The notes: a model not told the origin generated them from the letters alone. DNA of 64,000 bases from Nitrospira sp. (GCA_020846195.1 JADLEJ010000008.1:62001-126000), one strand, 5' to 3'; numbered from the stretch's first letter, positions 43,693 to 53,669 are shown. Program-made: numbers and translations.

Positions 43693-45222
43693 CTAGCCAC
43701 GCTCCTTCGCCGGAACATCCACGTAAATGGGATTGGTCAACAATTCGCCGCTCTGTCCAACCGCCTCCAGTCGATAGTAGGCGCCGCCTTCCGGTATAGC
43801 CTGGGCATCCGCCACCTGATACTGCACCGGCGTCTCGGCTTTCGCCGTCCCGGCGATCTCGCCCGACCGGATCAGGCGCAGCGTGACCGGATGCGCCTGG
43901 CCGTCGCGCGCGGAGATCCGGACCGTGGCAACCGCATGCGAGCCGGACGGCAGAGTCAGGCGCTCTCCGATACCGGCCACCGCTTGGTCGCACTCGCATC
44001 TCACCGTGAACTCATCCAAGGTCAGCATTACGCCATGATCCCCTGCGGCAGCCGCATAGGCATGGCCAGACCGAATCGCCTCCAGCACACCTGCGACCGA
44101 TCGTTCCGTCGCAAACACCGTCGTCACCACCCGGTCGAGATCTTTCCCCTTGTCCGCCAAGCCATGAAACGCGATCTCGCCGACCATCGCCGGCACCGCA
44201 TGCGCCGCCGTATGTCGATGCGCCTGAATCGTCCGATCCCAGAGACCGCCGGCGGACTGGATCGTCCTCGTATCCTGATAGAGTCCGCCGAATCCGGCAT
44301 ACCCGCTGGTCAGCGCCAGCGCTTCTGGATGGGCATCGGTCCTCACCGTCACCGCTCCCAGGGGACCGAACGCATACGATTGCAGATCGCGCGCTTCCGT
44401 CATCGACCATACCGTCACCGCACCGCGTTGTTTCGCGGCATCCACAAGCGCTTGATACGGCCGATAGCCCAGCTGCGACTCGTATGAACTGAACGGAGGT
44501 GTGCCGAGCGGCCAGGCGTTCACCAGCGTCGCCACGGCCAGCACGAGACAGAGTGCGGCGCCAATCCGGCGCGTAACACTGACTGGTTCACGCCACCCTG
44601 CGACCGCTCGGCGGCTGGGTGTCCAGAGGAACAGCGCGGGAATAACCAGCAGCAGCGGCGCAACATTCACCAGGCTGGCCCCGTCGAGCGTGAAGGACGC
44701 CGGGTTTCCGCGAGCGGGCAGCGCGCGATAATCTTCCGGCTTCGTCAGGCCCAACACCAGCAGATTGCGCTGCGCGTCGTGCATTGTCAGATCGCCGCGC
44801 CATACCGAACCGGTCCAATAGTAATAGGGCGCAACTTCAACTCCAGGCACCATCACCAGCTGCGGATGGCGCGCCTGCACCGCGTGGATCTCATCGAGAT
44901 AGCGCTCGACCCCGTAGGACAGGACTGAGGGGAAGCTGACCGTCTTTTTCAACAGGCCAGAAAAAGGCTGGAGGCCGTACTCATAGTCCAGGGAGAAATT
45001 ATCGGAGAGCACGATGGCATCCAAGCCTTGCTGCTCCGCTCGTGCCGCCAGCTCCTCCAGGCTCAAGGTGCCGGTGCTGGCCGTGCTGTGGACATGGATC
45101 GCGACGCGCAGCGGCACCCGCTCTTCCGTGGCGGAGGCCACCGGCGAACAGACCAGCCCGGACAGCCCAAGGCTCATCCAAATGACAATACCCACTGCGC
45201 TGTTCCATGCAGAATTATGCAT
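43693..45222 (-). CDS. PHP-domain metallohydrolase with internal membrane hairpin
   Basis: A 509-residue protein. A signal peptide or anchor ends near ASA, then comes the PHP motif AIHVHSTASTGTLSLEEL with HxHS metal ligands, and PGVEVAPYYY. Near residues 185-245 two hydrophobic segments (VNVAPLLLVIPALFLW and IGAALCLVLAVATLV) appear. After them the PHP-like part resumes with VWSMTEARDLQSY, TSGYAGFGG and GHAYAAAAGDHG. The catalytic domain is thus split by a membrane hairpin. PHP proteins in polysaccharide loci include phosphatases. The ATG at 45222 overlaps the upstream GT stop. Confidence 0.8.
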   Translation of the reverse strand: MHNSAWNSAVGIVIWMSLGLSGLVCSPVASATEERVPLRVAIHVHSTASTGTLSLEELAARAEQQGLDAIVLSDNFSLDYEYGLQPFSGLLKKTVSFPSVLSYGVERYLDEIHAVQARHPQLVMVPGVEVAPYYYWTGSVWRGDLTMHDAQRNLLVLGLTKPEDYRALPARGNPASFTLDGASLVNVAPLLLVIPALFLWTPSRRAVAGWREPVSVTRRIGAALCLVLAVATLVNAWPLGTPPFSSYESQLGYRPYQALVDAAKQRGAVTVWSMTEARDLQSYAFGPLGAVTVRTDAHPEALALTSGYAGFGGLYQDTRTIQSAGGLWDRTIQAHRHTAAHAVPAMVGEIAFHGLADKGKDLDRVVTTVFATERSVAGVLEAIRSGHAYAAAAGDHGVMLTLDEFTVRCECDQAVAGIGERLTLPSGSHAVATVRISARDGQAHPVTLRLIRSGEIAGTAKAETPVQYQVADAQAIPEGGAYYRLEAVGQSGELLTNPIYVDVPAKERG

Positions 45223-46402
45223 GCGCCGACAATGCTCCTTGATAGACCGATTCGACCGCATCGACCATCGCCCGCACACCGAACTCGCCGCCAATCGTGC
45301 GCGAGGCGCGCTGCCCAAGACTGTCGGCCCACGAACGATCGGTCAAGATCCGGCGCAGCGCCTCGCTCAACGCCCGGCCATCTCCTGCTGTAACCAACAA
45401 ACCGTTTTCGTCATGCCGCACGATGGCGGGAATCCCGCCGACCCGGCTGGCCACGACCGGCAAACCTGCCGCCATCGCTTCGATCAAGGCGCGTCCCATG
45501 CCCTCGTTCAGCGATGGAAACACGAAGCAGTCCATGCCGGCCAGGCACTGCTCAACATCCTCTCGATGACCGATCAGATGAACCCGCCCATGGAGACCCA
45601 GCGAATCCGCCTGGGCCAGCAAGGCATCGTGCTGTCCGCCACTTCCCGCAATCACGACATGCAGGCGAGGAAACTCGTCTTTGAGAAATCCCGCTGCCTC
45701 GATCAGCACCCGATGGCCTTTAATATCCGTCAACCATCCGATCGATCCAACGATGGTCGCATCGGCGGGACAATCGAACCCAACAGGAATCTGTCTGCCG
45801 TGAACTCGCGCCCGGCGAAACCGCTCCACATCGATCCCGCTGGGAATCATGGCAAATCGATCGGCGCGGCCGACGCCACGCACAAGATGGTCATCCCGCT
45901 CCGCAGCAGTCAGCGCCACAAGGGTGGTCGTCAGTCGAGTCAGGATGCGTTCAATCTGCACAAACACCCGTGATTTCCAGCGACCGAAGTGCCCATAGAA
46001 CACATGCCCATGCGGCGTATGCACGACGACCGGCACACCCGCGAACCAGGCGGCGAGACGCCCCAACACGCCGGCCTTCGACGTGTGCGTATGGACAATC
46101 GCCGGACGCATCGCTTTCAACATGCCGATCAATGCCCGCAGCGCGCAGACATCCTGCCAGGGGCTAATCGGCCGGACGAGCGACGGCACCAGCCGGTAGG
46201 CAATCTGCGCCTTGTCCAACCGGCGGCACTGCGCGTCCGTCGCCACCATGCCGCCCTGCGCATCCCACGATCCGGGATGGCCCGCGATCACCACTGGCTC
46301 ATACTGCGTCCGGTCATGCCCCAAGACGGTCAGCATCGTGTTTTGCGCCGACCCTCCGCGATCGAGTCTCGTAATAATATGAACCACCGTGCGAGGTGCC
46401 AT
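45215..46402 (-). CDS. Glycosyltransferase family 4 (GT-B fold)
   Basis: A 395-residue retaining GT-B enzyme. It has a glycine-rich N-terminal acceptor part (TRLDRGGSAQN) and a C-terminal nucleotide-sugar site with the EX7E motif in FPSLNEGMGRALIEAMAAGLPVVAS. IVGSIGWLTDIKGHRVLIEA is the GT4 second-domain start. ATG 46402 follows the stop of the previous gene by 8 bp, though its ribosome site is weak. It adds one sugar to the lipid-linked glycan; donor unknown. Confidence 0.9.
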   Translation of the reverse strand: MAPRTVVHIITRLDRGGSAQNTMLTVLGHDRTQYEPVVIAGHPGSWDAQGGMVATDAQCRRLDKAQIAYRLVPSLVRPISPWQDVCALRALIGMLKAMRPAIVHTHTSKAGVLGRLAAWFAGVPVVVHTPHGHVFYGHFGRWKSRVFVQIERILTRLTTTLVALTAAERDDHLVRGVGRADRFAMIPSGIDVERFRRARVHGRQIPVGFDCPADATIVGSIGWLTDIKGHRVLIEAAGFLKDEFPRLHVVIAGSGGQHDALLAQADSLGLHGRVHLIGHREDVEQCLAGMDCFVFPSLNEGMGRALIEAMAAGLPVVASRVGGIPAIVRHDENGLLVTAGDGRALSEALRRILTDRSWADSLGQRASRTIGGEFGVRAMVDAVESVYQGALSAHA

Positions 46403-46410
46403 ACCGCGTC

Positions 46411-47634
46411 CTAGGCCGCCTTCCGTTCCGACACAGGTTTTTCGCCGAGACGGATAAGATCCGCGCAATGCTGCACCCAGTTATACCGGCGCTCGATTAG
46501 GCTGCGCCCTTTCTTCGACAAGCGCTCCCGCTCCACCGGTTCCTCGATGCGCGTGAGAACCCGCCCCAGCGCATCGGCAAACGAACGACTGTCCACCCCA
46601 GTTGAAACGAGAATGGGATCGATCTGGTTCAAGACCTCCGGAATCGCGCCGACCGGTGTGCCGACAACCGGTGTGCCGCAGGCCAGCGCCTCCACCGTCA
46701 CGAGTCCAAATCCTTCGAGCTGCGCGGTGGGCATCAGCACGAGATCGGCTGCCTGGTAGTACGCCGCCAGTTGTTCTTCAGGAATAAACCCCGCGAGCCG
46801 AACCCTCTGCTCCAGTTGCCGCTGCCGGATCACCGTCTCCAGCCGGCCGCGCAACGGTCCTTCGCCGCCAATAACCAGGAGACAGCGCTCACCGGCCTGC
46901 CCCAGCAAGGCACAGGCATCCAGCAAAGACTCCAACCCCATGCGCGGAACCAGATTGCGGACGGTAAACAAAATCGTTCCCTGTTCCGGCAATCCCAGCG
47001 TCCGTCGCGCTTCCTGGCGATTGCCCTGCGGACGAAACAGACTCGGATCCGCCGCCCCCGGTATCAGGACAATCCGCTCTGGCGCAATGCCATGTGTTGT
47101 CAACACCCGCTGCCGCATAAACTCGCTCAAGACGACGATGCGATGACAGCGCCTCATCGCGAGCCATTCAATTCCCCGGCGCGACCAGGCATTGATTCGC
47201 TGCCGCATTCTCGGCAACCAGGATGCCGCCGGGGCTGTTCTGCTGAGATACTCTTCATGCGCCAGCGAGTGACAGACATAGATCCACTCGGCTGCAGCGC
47301 TCCACCTGCAATACAGCGGGCCCAGGCCGGTGAGGGCTTGATGGATAACCGCCAGATCGTAGGATGTCTTGTTGGTCAATCGGTCGAACAGCCGCAGCGC
47401 GCCCTGCACGGTCGATTGCACAAAACGCCACTCATTCCGTTTCGACACCGGAAAGCGCCACTCGTTCGCGCCGCCGACCACGGCCTCCGCAGAAGCCGCC
47501 TCGTCCGCCGCCCTAGTCAGCACATCCACCTGATGCCCAGCCGCAACCAAGCCGAGCGCCTGCTGCCGCAAGACGCGCTCCGCGCCGCCGATGACTCGTT
47601 CGGCTGACACTTCGGCTAAGAGCAATACCCTCAC
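46411..47634 (-). CDS. Glycosyltransferase family 4 (GT-B fold)
   Basis: A 407-residue GT4 enzyme. The N-terminus MRVLLLAEVSAERVIGGAERVLRQQALGL is typical, TILFTVRNLVPRMGLESLLDAC opens the second domain, and the donor-binding EX7E motif is in EGFGLVTVEALACGTPVVGTP. Its start overlaps the asparagine synthase stop (ATGA type). It adds a sugar to the growing glycan; substrate not predictable. Confidence 0.91.
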   Translation of the reverse strand: MRVLLLAEVSAERVIGGAERVLRQQALGLVAAGHQVDVLTRAADEAASAEAVVGGANEWRFPVSKRNEWRFVQSTVQGALRLFDRLTNKTSYDLAVIHQALTGLGPLYCRWSAAAEWIYVCHSLAHEEYLSRTAPAASWLPRMRQRINAWSRRGIEWLAMRRCHRIVVLSEFMRQRVLTTHGIAPERIVLIPGAADPSLFRPQGNRQEARRTLGLPEQGTILFTVRNLVPRMGLESLLDACALLGQAGERCLLVIGGEGPLRGRLETVIRQRQLEQRVRLAGFIPEEQLAAYYQAADLVLMPTAQLEGFGLVTVEALACGTPVVGTPVGAIPEVLNQIDPILVSTGVDSRSFADALGRVLTRIEEPVERERLSKKGRSLIERRYNWVQHCADLIRLGEKPVSERKAA

Positions 47635-49568
47635 AACGCCTCCACAGCCACGGCCGGTTCAGCGGCGGGTTGCGCCGCCCGTTCATGCCACAACTCCAGC
47701 ACCATCAGCGCATACAGCTGGTCCGCGCAATTTCTTCTGCCGCTCCGATGCTCCTCCATCAGCCACCGCACGTACTGGGGCGTCACATACCCGCGGCGGC
47801 GGATGGCGGCATCCGACAACAGATCCTGCGCCATCTCACGCAAGTCCTCGCGCAACCAGCGGGCCAGCGGAATCATGAATCCCTGCTTCGGCCCGTCAAG
47901 AATGGCGGCCGGCACCAACCCACGCAGCGCGGACCGCATGAAGCCCTTGAGCTGCCAGCCCGACAGTCGCAGCGATGGAGAAATTCTCAGCGCGCAGGCG
48001 AGAAGCAGGTGATCGCAAAAGGGAACACGCAGTTCCAGCGAATGGGCCATGCTCATCCGGTCGCCCATGCGCAGCAGATCGTCCGGAAGATAGGTCTGAA
48101 GATCGAGGCCCATCGCGCGGTCCATCGGGTTGTCCGACGGCCAGCGGTCGAACAACGGCGAAGGCTGGCCCGGTGAATATCCGTGCGGCAAGGCCGCTTT
48201 CATCGCCTCGCTCCAGACGCCGCCTTCCCACTCAGCCGGAATAAATGTCGTCCACCGGCGATATTGCTCGGCCAGCGAACGATGGCCATGCTCCACAAAC
48301 CGCTTCACCCGTCCAATGTGATCGCGCCCCGTTCCACGCTCGCGACAAATCCCTGAAGCGGATGCGGCCAGCCACGCGCGCATCGCACGCGGCAATGTTT
48401 GATAGGAAGACGCGAGGCGAAGGCCAAGATACCGGGGATAGCCGCCGAAAAGCTCATCCCCGCCGATACCGGACAACGCGACGGTGACCGACCGGCGCGC
48501 CACCTCCGACAGAAGATAGGTCGGAATCGCCGATGAGTCGGCAAAGGGTTCACCCATGCCCTCGACGACCCGCGGAAGAAGCGCGCGAATATCGGGCTGC
48601 AAGATGGCTTCGGTATGATCGGTTCCGAAATGCGCGGCCAGAAGGCGGGCCTGAGCCAGCTCATTGTAGGACTGGTCCGCAGGATGCTCATAGCCGATGG
48701 TAAAGGTCTTCACCAGCCCCCGCTCCTGCATCATCGCCAGCACAGCGGCCGAATCCATCCCTCCCGACAGAAACAATCCCACCGGCACATCGCTCACCAG
48801 ATGCGTATGCACCGTATCGCGAAAGGTCTCGACGAATTGTTCCTTCGCCTCTTCAGCTGTGCTCCACGGCGATGACGACAGGTTGTCTTCGACTCGATAG
48901 TACCGGATAGCTTCGATGCGCCCCCGCCCGACTCGCAGAGCTTCGCCGGGCCTGAGTTGGTACACACCCTCATAGAGCGTGTCGGGTCCTGGAACATACA
49001 GAGCCGTCAGATAATCGGCGATGGCTTGCGGACGAATACGCGCATCGGGCAGCGCTTCCAGCAAAGACGGCAACTCGGACGAAAAGACGACCTCCGTGCC
49101 AGCCCCTTCCGTTCCAGGACGAATCGCGTAGTAGAGCGGCTTGATCCCCAACCGGTCCCGGGCCAACAACGCTTCCTCCCGTTCCCGATCCCATATCGCA
49201 AAGGCAAACATGCCCCTGAGGCGCGAGATGCCATCGATCCCCTCTTGCTCATAGAGATGCGCCAGCACTTCGGTATCGCAACGCGACGTAAACCGGTGGC
49301 CACGGTCCATCAATTCCTGGCGCAATGCCTGGTGGTTGTAGATTTCCCCGTTCAGCACCGCCCAGACCGACCCATCTTCGTTCCGCGCAGGCTGCCGGCC
49401 TCCGAGCGGATCGATCACGCGCAAACGGCGCGCCCCGAGCGCGACGCCGCTCTCCCGATGGAGCCCCTGTTCGTCCGGCCCACGATGGACCAGGCGGCGG
49501 AGCATCCGGGAGACCTGCGCCTCTTCACGCGGTCCGACTGCACCGACGATGCCGCAAATTCCACACAT
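47631..49568 (-). CDS. asnB: Glutamine-hydrolysing asparagine synthase
   Basis: A 645-residue AsnB-type enzyme. It starts MCGICGIVG so the catalytic Cys2 is exposed after Met removal. The glutaminase part has HRGPDEQG, LNGEIYNH and RCDTEVLAHLYE. The synthase part has LFLSGGMDSAAVLA (ATP loop) and LSGIGGDELFGGYPRY. The ATG at 49568 is essential for Cys2; the longer frame to 49679 would block it. In polysaccharide loci such homologues often amidate sugar carboxylates or transfer amino groups rather than make asparagine. Confidence 0.93.
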   Translation of the reverse strand: MCGICGIVGAVGPREEAQVSRMLRRLVHRGPDEQGLHRESGVALGARRLRVIDPLGGRQPARNEDGSVWAVLNGEIYNHQALRQELMDRGHRFTSRCDTEVLAHLYEQEGIDGISRLRGMFAFAIWDREREEALLARDRLGIKPLYYAIRPGTEGAGTEVVFSSELPSLLEALPDARIRPQAIADYLTALYVPGPDTLYEGVYQLRPGEALRVGRGRIEAIRYYRVEDNLSSSPWSTAEEAKEQFVETFRDTVHTHLVSDVPVGLFLSGGMDSAAVLAMMQERGLVKTFTIGYEHPADQSYNELAQARLLAAHFGTDHTEAILQPDIRALLPRVVEGMGEPFADSSAIPTYLLSEVARRSVTVALSGIGGDELFGGYPRYLGLRLASSYQTLPRAMRAWLAASASGICRERGTGRDHIGRVKRFVEHGHRSLAEQYRRWTTFIPAEWEGGVWSEAMKAALPHGYSPGQPSPLFDRWPSDNPMDRAMGLDLQTYLPDDLLRMGDRMSMAHSLELRVPFCDHLLLACALRISPSLRLSGWQLKGFMRSALRGLVPAAILDGPKQGFMIPLARWLREDLREMAQDLLSDAAIRRRGYVTPQYVRWLMEEHRSGRRNCADQLYALMVLELWHERAAQPAAEPAVAVEAL

Positions 49569-49572
49569 CCGG

Positions 49573-49830
49573 TTACTTCTCTTTCCCTTCGGCCGCCATC
49601 CGCTCGTGCCGGTCCAATTCTTCCCGCTCTCGCTCATGCCTGGGTGAAACGGCTTGCGGCGGAACATCCACCGGTTCATACCGCAGATACTTGGCCTCCC
49701 CGACCGACGTCAGCAACAGACGCAGGCCCAGTGCCGCTCCGGCGCCCAACAGACAGACGCATAGCACAATGCCCCAGAGCTTAAACCGCCGCTTCCACTG
49801 GCGGCGGCGCTGCCAGCTCGTTGCGCTCAT
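49573..49830 (-). CDS. Small single-pass membrane protein of unknown function
   Basis: An 85-residue protein with a basic N-terminus (QRRRQWKRRFKLW), one transmembrane helix (about residues 18-40) and a charged tail rich in glutamate and arginine. No family is recognised. It lies four bases before the asparagine synthase start and is probably translated with it. It could be a scaffold or a subunit of the polysaccharide machinery. Confidence 0.6.
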   Translation of the reverse strand: MSATSWQRRRQWKRRFKLWGIVLCVCLLGAGAALGLRLLLTSVGEAKYLRYEPVDVPPQAVSPRHEREREELDRHERMAAEGKEK

Positions 49831-49935
49831 GAGACAGCACCCTTCCGCCGGGCGATTAATTCAACCATTGCTGCCTCGATCAAGCGACGGCCACTAACCG
49901 ATACGCCACAAGCGGCTACATAAACCCACCCACGC

Positions 49936-50838
49936 TCACACATGATCGCACTCGCGCACACCAGTTTTCCTTCTGGCGATTAGTTCAAACGACGGCGCCC
50001 AGACCAGACGGCCGGCGCTCAGCCGATAGGCCAGTGCCGCCGCCAGCGACAGTCCGCCCCCGACCAGCCGCCACTTCAACCGGCGCCCCCAGGAATGGGC
50101 GCTCGTCACCGGACCGAGGCTCGGAGCAGAGTTGCGCAGAGAGAGCACCTCGAACCCGCAGTGTTCCACAAGCGTCCGCAGTGCGTTTGGCGAATAACTG
50201 AACAGGTGAAAGGCCTGATCGTATTGTGCCCCGCACCAACGCACCGGCGTTCTCACGGCATGATGAAACAGCCCGTTCGAAACGCGTATGGCCAGCATCC
50301 CTTGCGAGGTCATCTGACGGGTCATGGCGCCGATCATTGCCGCCGGGTCCGTAACGGTTTCCAGCACGTTCACGAGCGTGACTGCATCGAATCGGCCTGA
50401 GGTCAAGTGATCGAGATCGACCGGCGACAGCACCTCATGGCCTTTCGCCCGGGCTCGCGCCGCGGCCCCTTGTGACACTTCAACCCCGCTGCATGTCCAC
50501 CCGGCTTCGCGACAGAGCATCATGAACGCCCCATCGCCGCAGCCGATATCGAGCAGCCGGCCCGGAGGCTTGCGCCACTCCAACAGATGCGCCAACACAC
50601 TGGCAAAGACCGGCTGCCGATCGGCGGAGCTTTCCGCGGCGCCATAAGACCCATCGTAATTCTCTCGATAATATTCCTCCACCTCGGTAGAGGACGGACG
50701 AGGGCTGAGAAAGACCAGACCGCAAGCAGGGCATGCGACATACCGCCTCGTCGAGGCATGAAAGGCTTCGGACGGACTCGCGCCTCTCCCGCAAGGGCAG
50801 ACAACGCTTTCCATCTCAATGGCCGCCGCGTGACTCAT
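49936..50838 (-). CDS. SAM-dependent methyltransferase with N-terminal zinc ribbon
   Basis: A 300-residue protein. Two cysteine pairs (CPCG and CPACG) form a zinc ribbon in the first 45 residues. Then comes a class I methyltransferase core, LLDIGCGDGAFMMLCREAGW, with TLVNVLETVTDP later. A C-terminal amphipathic region (GGGLSLAAALAYRLSAGRL) may contact the membrane. Such enzymes methylate sugars or cap glycans. The start overlaps the neighbouring GT4 stop. Another ribbon-methyltransferase occurs at 55287-56339. Confidence 0.88.
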   Translation of the reverse strand: MSHAAAIEMESVVCPCGRGASPSEAFHASTRRYVACPACGLVFLSPRPSSTEVEEYYRENYDGSYGAAESSADRQPVFASVLAHLLEWRKPPGRLLDIGCGDGAFMMLCREAGWTCSGVEVSQGAAARARAKGHEVLSPVDLDHLTSGRFDAVTLVNVLETVTDPAAMIGAMTRQMTSQGMLAIRVSNGLFHHAVRTPVRWCGAQYDQAFHLFSYSPNALRTLVEHCGFEVLSLRNSAPSLGPVTSAHSWGRRLKWRLVGGGLSLAAALAYRLSAGRLVWAPSFELIARRKTGVRECDHV

Positions 50839-51992
50839 GCCACCTTCCTATGTTGCGAGAGGACGTCAACCCTCTCGCTCGACAACGCCGCATCGAATAC
50901 CGCCACCGTCTTCTCCACCATCCGGTCAACGGTAAATCGCTCATGAACCGCAGTCCGTCCAGCGCGTCCCAATTGCCTGGCTCGCTCAGGATTATCCAAC
51001 AAAAAGCGAATCGCTCCCGCCAATCCGGCAGCATCGCGCGGTTTGACCAAGAAACCGGTCTCCAAATGTTCAATCACCTCGGGCACGCCGTTGACCCTCG
51101 TTGCGATGACAGGCTTCCCCATCGCCAGCGCTTCGAGAATGACAAACGGAAATCCCTCTGAATGCGACGGCAACACGACCAGGTCCGCCGCCGCATAGAA
51201 ATCCATCACATCGTCGCGCGAGCCGACAAACCGGCACATGGACGACAGGCCTCGGGCGGCAGCCAACTCCTCCAGCGATTGTCTCAACTCACCGTCACCC
51301 ACGCACACACATTGCAGTTGCGGCCATTGCTCCCGCAGCAAGGCCAGCGACTCGATCAAGTCGCAATGTCCTTTCGGTTGGGTCAACCGAGCCACGGTAA
51401 CCAGCAACGGGCCGTCGGTCAGACCGAACTCGCGCCGCACCTTGGTTCGATCGGCCGGTTTCTGAAACATCCGCCGGTCGACACCGTTGTGAACCGTTTC
51501 CGTCAAACCGGCTGCCGCCGGGTCATCTTGGAGCACATCGCGACGGACGGCATCCGACACGCAAATAATCCGCTTCACCCACGGCAGCGTAACCCGAAGC
51601 GCGGTGGAATAGATCCAGCGTTTCAGCCTATTCACCTCATAATCGGCGATTGAATTGTGGACCGTGGAAATCACCACCGGCACCCCCGCCAGCCATCCGG
51701 CCACACGCCCATAGAAATTGGCCCGCGCGCCGTGCGTCTGAAGAATTGTGACCCGTTCGCTCGATAGCACTCGCACCAATCGCATCAGCGCAAAAGGATT
51801 CAACAGCGGCTCCAAGTGCACCACTCGCGCATCCATCCCCCGAGCCTGCATGCGGCCGACAAACGAACCGGGCTCCGGACAAATGAGGATCGGCCTAAAG
51901 CGCGCGGGGTCGAGCCGCTCGCAGAGCAATTCCAGATAGCGCTCACCGCCGCCATAGGAGGCCGATCCGGCTAGTTCCGCAACCACGATCAT
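50835..51992 (-). CDS. Glycosyltransferase family 4 (GT-B fold)
   Basis: A 385-residue GT4 enzyme starting MIVVAELAGSASYGGGERYLELL. The second domain opens with LLVTVARLTQPKGHCDLIESLALL, and the donor site EX7E is in PSHSEGFPFVILEALAMGKPVIAT. The ATG at 51992 overlaps the methyltransferase stop as ATGA, which fixes the start against the longer frame to 52166. It ends at the start of the ribbon methyltransferase, again overlapping. Confidence 0.91.
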   Translation of the reverse strand: MIVVAELAGSASYGGGERYLELLCERLDPARFRPILICPEPGSFVGRMQARGMDARVVHLEPLLNPFALMRLVRVLSSERVTILQTHGARANFYGRVAGWLAGVPVVISTVHNSIADYEVNRLKRWIYSTALRVTLPWVKRIICVSDAVRRDVLQDDPAAAGLTETVHNGVDRRMFQKPADRTKVRREFGLTDGPLLVTVARLTQPKGHCDLIESLALLREQWPQLQCVCVGDGELRQSLEELAAARGLSSMCRFVGSRDDVMDFYAAADLVVLPSHSEGFPFVILEALAMGKPVIATRVNGVPEVIEHLETGFLVKPRDAAGLAGAIRFLLDNPERARQLGRAGRTAVHERFTVDRMVEKTVAVFDAALSSERVDVLSQHRKVA

Positions 51993-52780
51993 GCCGTTGC
52001 ACCGTGCCGTTTTACGCCAAGAATCATCGATCCATTGCCTCGATTCGGCGGGAACAGGATCTCGAATGCGACGGCAAGCACGACCGCCGGCAAAAGCAGC
52101 AGCCCAATGCCTTTGATGCCTCGGGCCTCGCCGCGCGAGAACAGCTCTTTGAGCAGCGCCACCCATCGGCCGAAGGTGGGACGGGCGTCCAGCACGTCCA
52201 CAGACCGCTGCTCCAACGCCTGTTTCAATTGCGATACGGCAAAGCCCTCGTGCACATGATCGTCTCCAGATCGATGCGCACGAAACTGGTTCAGCGTCTC
52301 TGTCTCTCCTGAACCGAACCAGGATTGTTGATCCAGACTCGGCACATGGATAAACAGCCGTCCGCCTACACGCAGCGCTTTCACCAATCGATCGAGCATC
52401 CCATCGAAGTCGTCGATATGCTCCAGCACGTCGATGGAATAGATCAGATCGTACTTGTCCACAGCCGCAAGCCGTTCAAGATCCGATTCAATCACCGACA
52501 TATTGGCCTGGGGCCGGACGCTCTTTACATCGGGACTCATGTGCAAATCCCATCCGACGAAGGAGCAGGTTGAGTAACGGCCAGCAAACATCGCCGCCAG
52601 CTGCGCCTCCGGACCACAGCCTGCATCCAGCACTACCCGGCCACCCTGGCGCAGATACGCCGCCACCTTCCATTGCAAATACAGCCCTTTGATCGTCAAG
52701 CCCGTGTGAAGCCCACCCAACCACCGGTGAGAGAGCGGCCCCGCCACCGCGCGATAAACGTTGTCAAATACCGATGTCAT
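51989..52780 (-). CDS. SAM-dependent methyltransferase with C-terminal membrane segment
   Basis: A 263-residue class I methyltransferase. SAM-binding motif VVLDAGCGPEAQLAAMF, acidic loop FVGWDLHMS, and YSIDVLEHIDD with the post-motif GGRLFIHVPS. A hydrophobic segment near the C-terminus (GIGLLLLPAVVLAVAFEILF) suggests inner-membrane association, fitting a lipid-linked glycan as substrate. Part of the block of methyltransferases between 49936 and 56339. Confidence 0.87.
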   Translation of the reverse strand: MTSVFDNVYRAVAGPLSHRWLGGLHTGLTIKGLYLQWKVAAYLRQGGRVVLDAGCGPEAQLAAMFAGRYSTCSFVGWDLHMSPDVKSVRPQANMSVIESDLERLAAVDKYDLIYSIDVLEHIDDFDGMLDRLVKALRVGGRLFIHVPSLDQQSWFGSGETETLNQFRAHRSGDDHVHEGFAVSQLKQALEQRSVDVLDARPTFGRWVALLKELFSRGEARGIKGIGLLLLPAVVLAVAFEILFPPNRGNGSMILGVKRHGATA

Positions 52781-52822
52781 GACCTGTACGATGCCTCCAT
52801 CATCAACGCCCCTGCATGCCCT

Positions 52823-53665
52823 TCATCGTTTGCGTCCCACGATCAAGAGACTCCCTCGCAAGTGCGGGACGGCATAGAACGGCCACTTCGCCCAATCGAT
52901 TGCCTGCTGCCGCGAGGTCTGGCGGCAATCCTGCGTATCTTCCCCCAGGAAGTGCCGAGACTCGGCAATCTCAAACCCTACACTCCGCAGCATATCAGCC
53001 AGCTCATGCATCGCATATTCGCGCGCGTGAGGCCGCCATTCATCGTCCGGATCGTCATACCCCGGAGGAGCCAGGCGGTCATTGACGGTCCGGCCAGCCA
53101 ACAGCTTCATCACATTGCCGATACGCGTGACATTCGGCGTCGTGATGACGATGCAGCCACCCGGCTGCAGAATACGATGCGCTTCCTCCAGCAGATGAAA
53201 CGGCGACGTCAGATGCTCGATGATCTCCAGCGCGAACACCAGCCTGGCCGTTCCTTCTCCCATCGGCACGGCGGTCGGATAGCCCTTCAGCTCAAACTGC
53301 TTGGCCGCCGGATCCAAGTTGACGGTCAGAATGTCCACATCCACATCCCGCTTCATCAATGCCACGAACTCTGAACTGGCCATGAGACCGGCCCCGATGA
53401 GCCGGGCCGTTCTCGTCGGTTCAATCAAACGCAAGAGCCGCAACAGGCTGCCGGGATACGGGCCGAAATCGACGACCGCCTGCAATCCCTCCGGCAGCCA
53501 GCGCAATCCCCTCTGCAAGGCAAGATAGAACCGATCCCGGCATTTCAGCGCATGGTGCATCGGTATCGTGAAGCGAGGGTCTTCGCTCCCGAATACTTCA
53601 TAGCGAGAAGGACGAAACTCCCGCATCGCACGGTCGAATCCAGATCTCGTGAGGTGGTAGTTCAT
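52823..53665 (-). CDS. SAM-dependent methyltransferase
   Basis: A 280-residue methyltransferase. The first motif is atypical, VVDFGPYPGSLLRLL rather than the usual DxGxGxG, but LVFALEIIEHLTSPFHLLEEAHRILQPGGCIVITTPN is a standard class I core. Because the SAM loop is altered, activity is less certain than for its neighbours. It lies four bases after the next methyltransferase stop. Confidence 0.82.
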   Translation of the reverse strand: MNYHLTRSGFDRAMREFRPSRYEVFGSEDPRFTIPMHHALKCRDRFYLALQRGLRWLPEGLQAVVDFGPYPGSLLRLLRLIEPTRTARLIGAGLMASSEFVALMKRDVDVDILTVNLDPAAKQFELKGYPTAVPMGEGTARLVFALEIIEHLTSPFHLLEEAHRILQPGGCIVITTPNVTRIGNVMKLLAGRTVNDRLAPPGYDDPDDEWRPHAREYAMHELADMLRSVGFEIAESRHFLGEDTQDCRQTSRQQAIDWAKWPFYAVPHLRGSLLIVGRKR

Positions 53666-53669
53666 CGGC

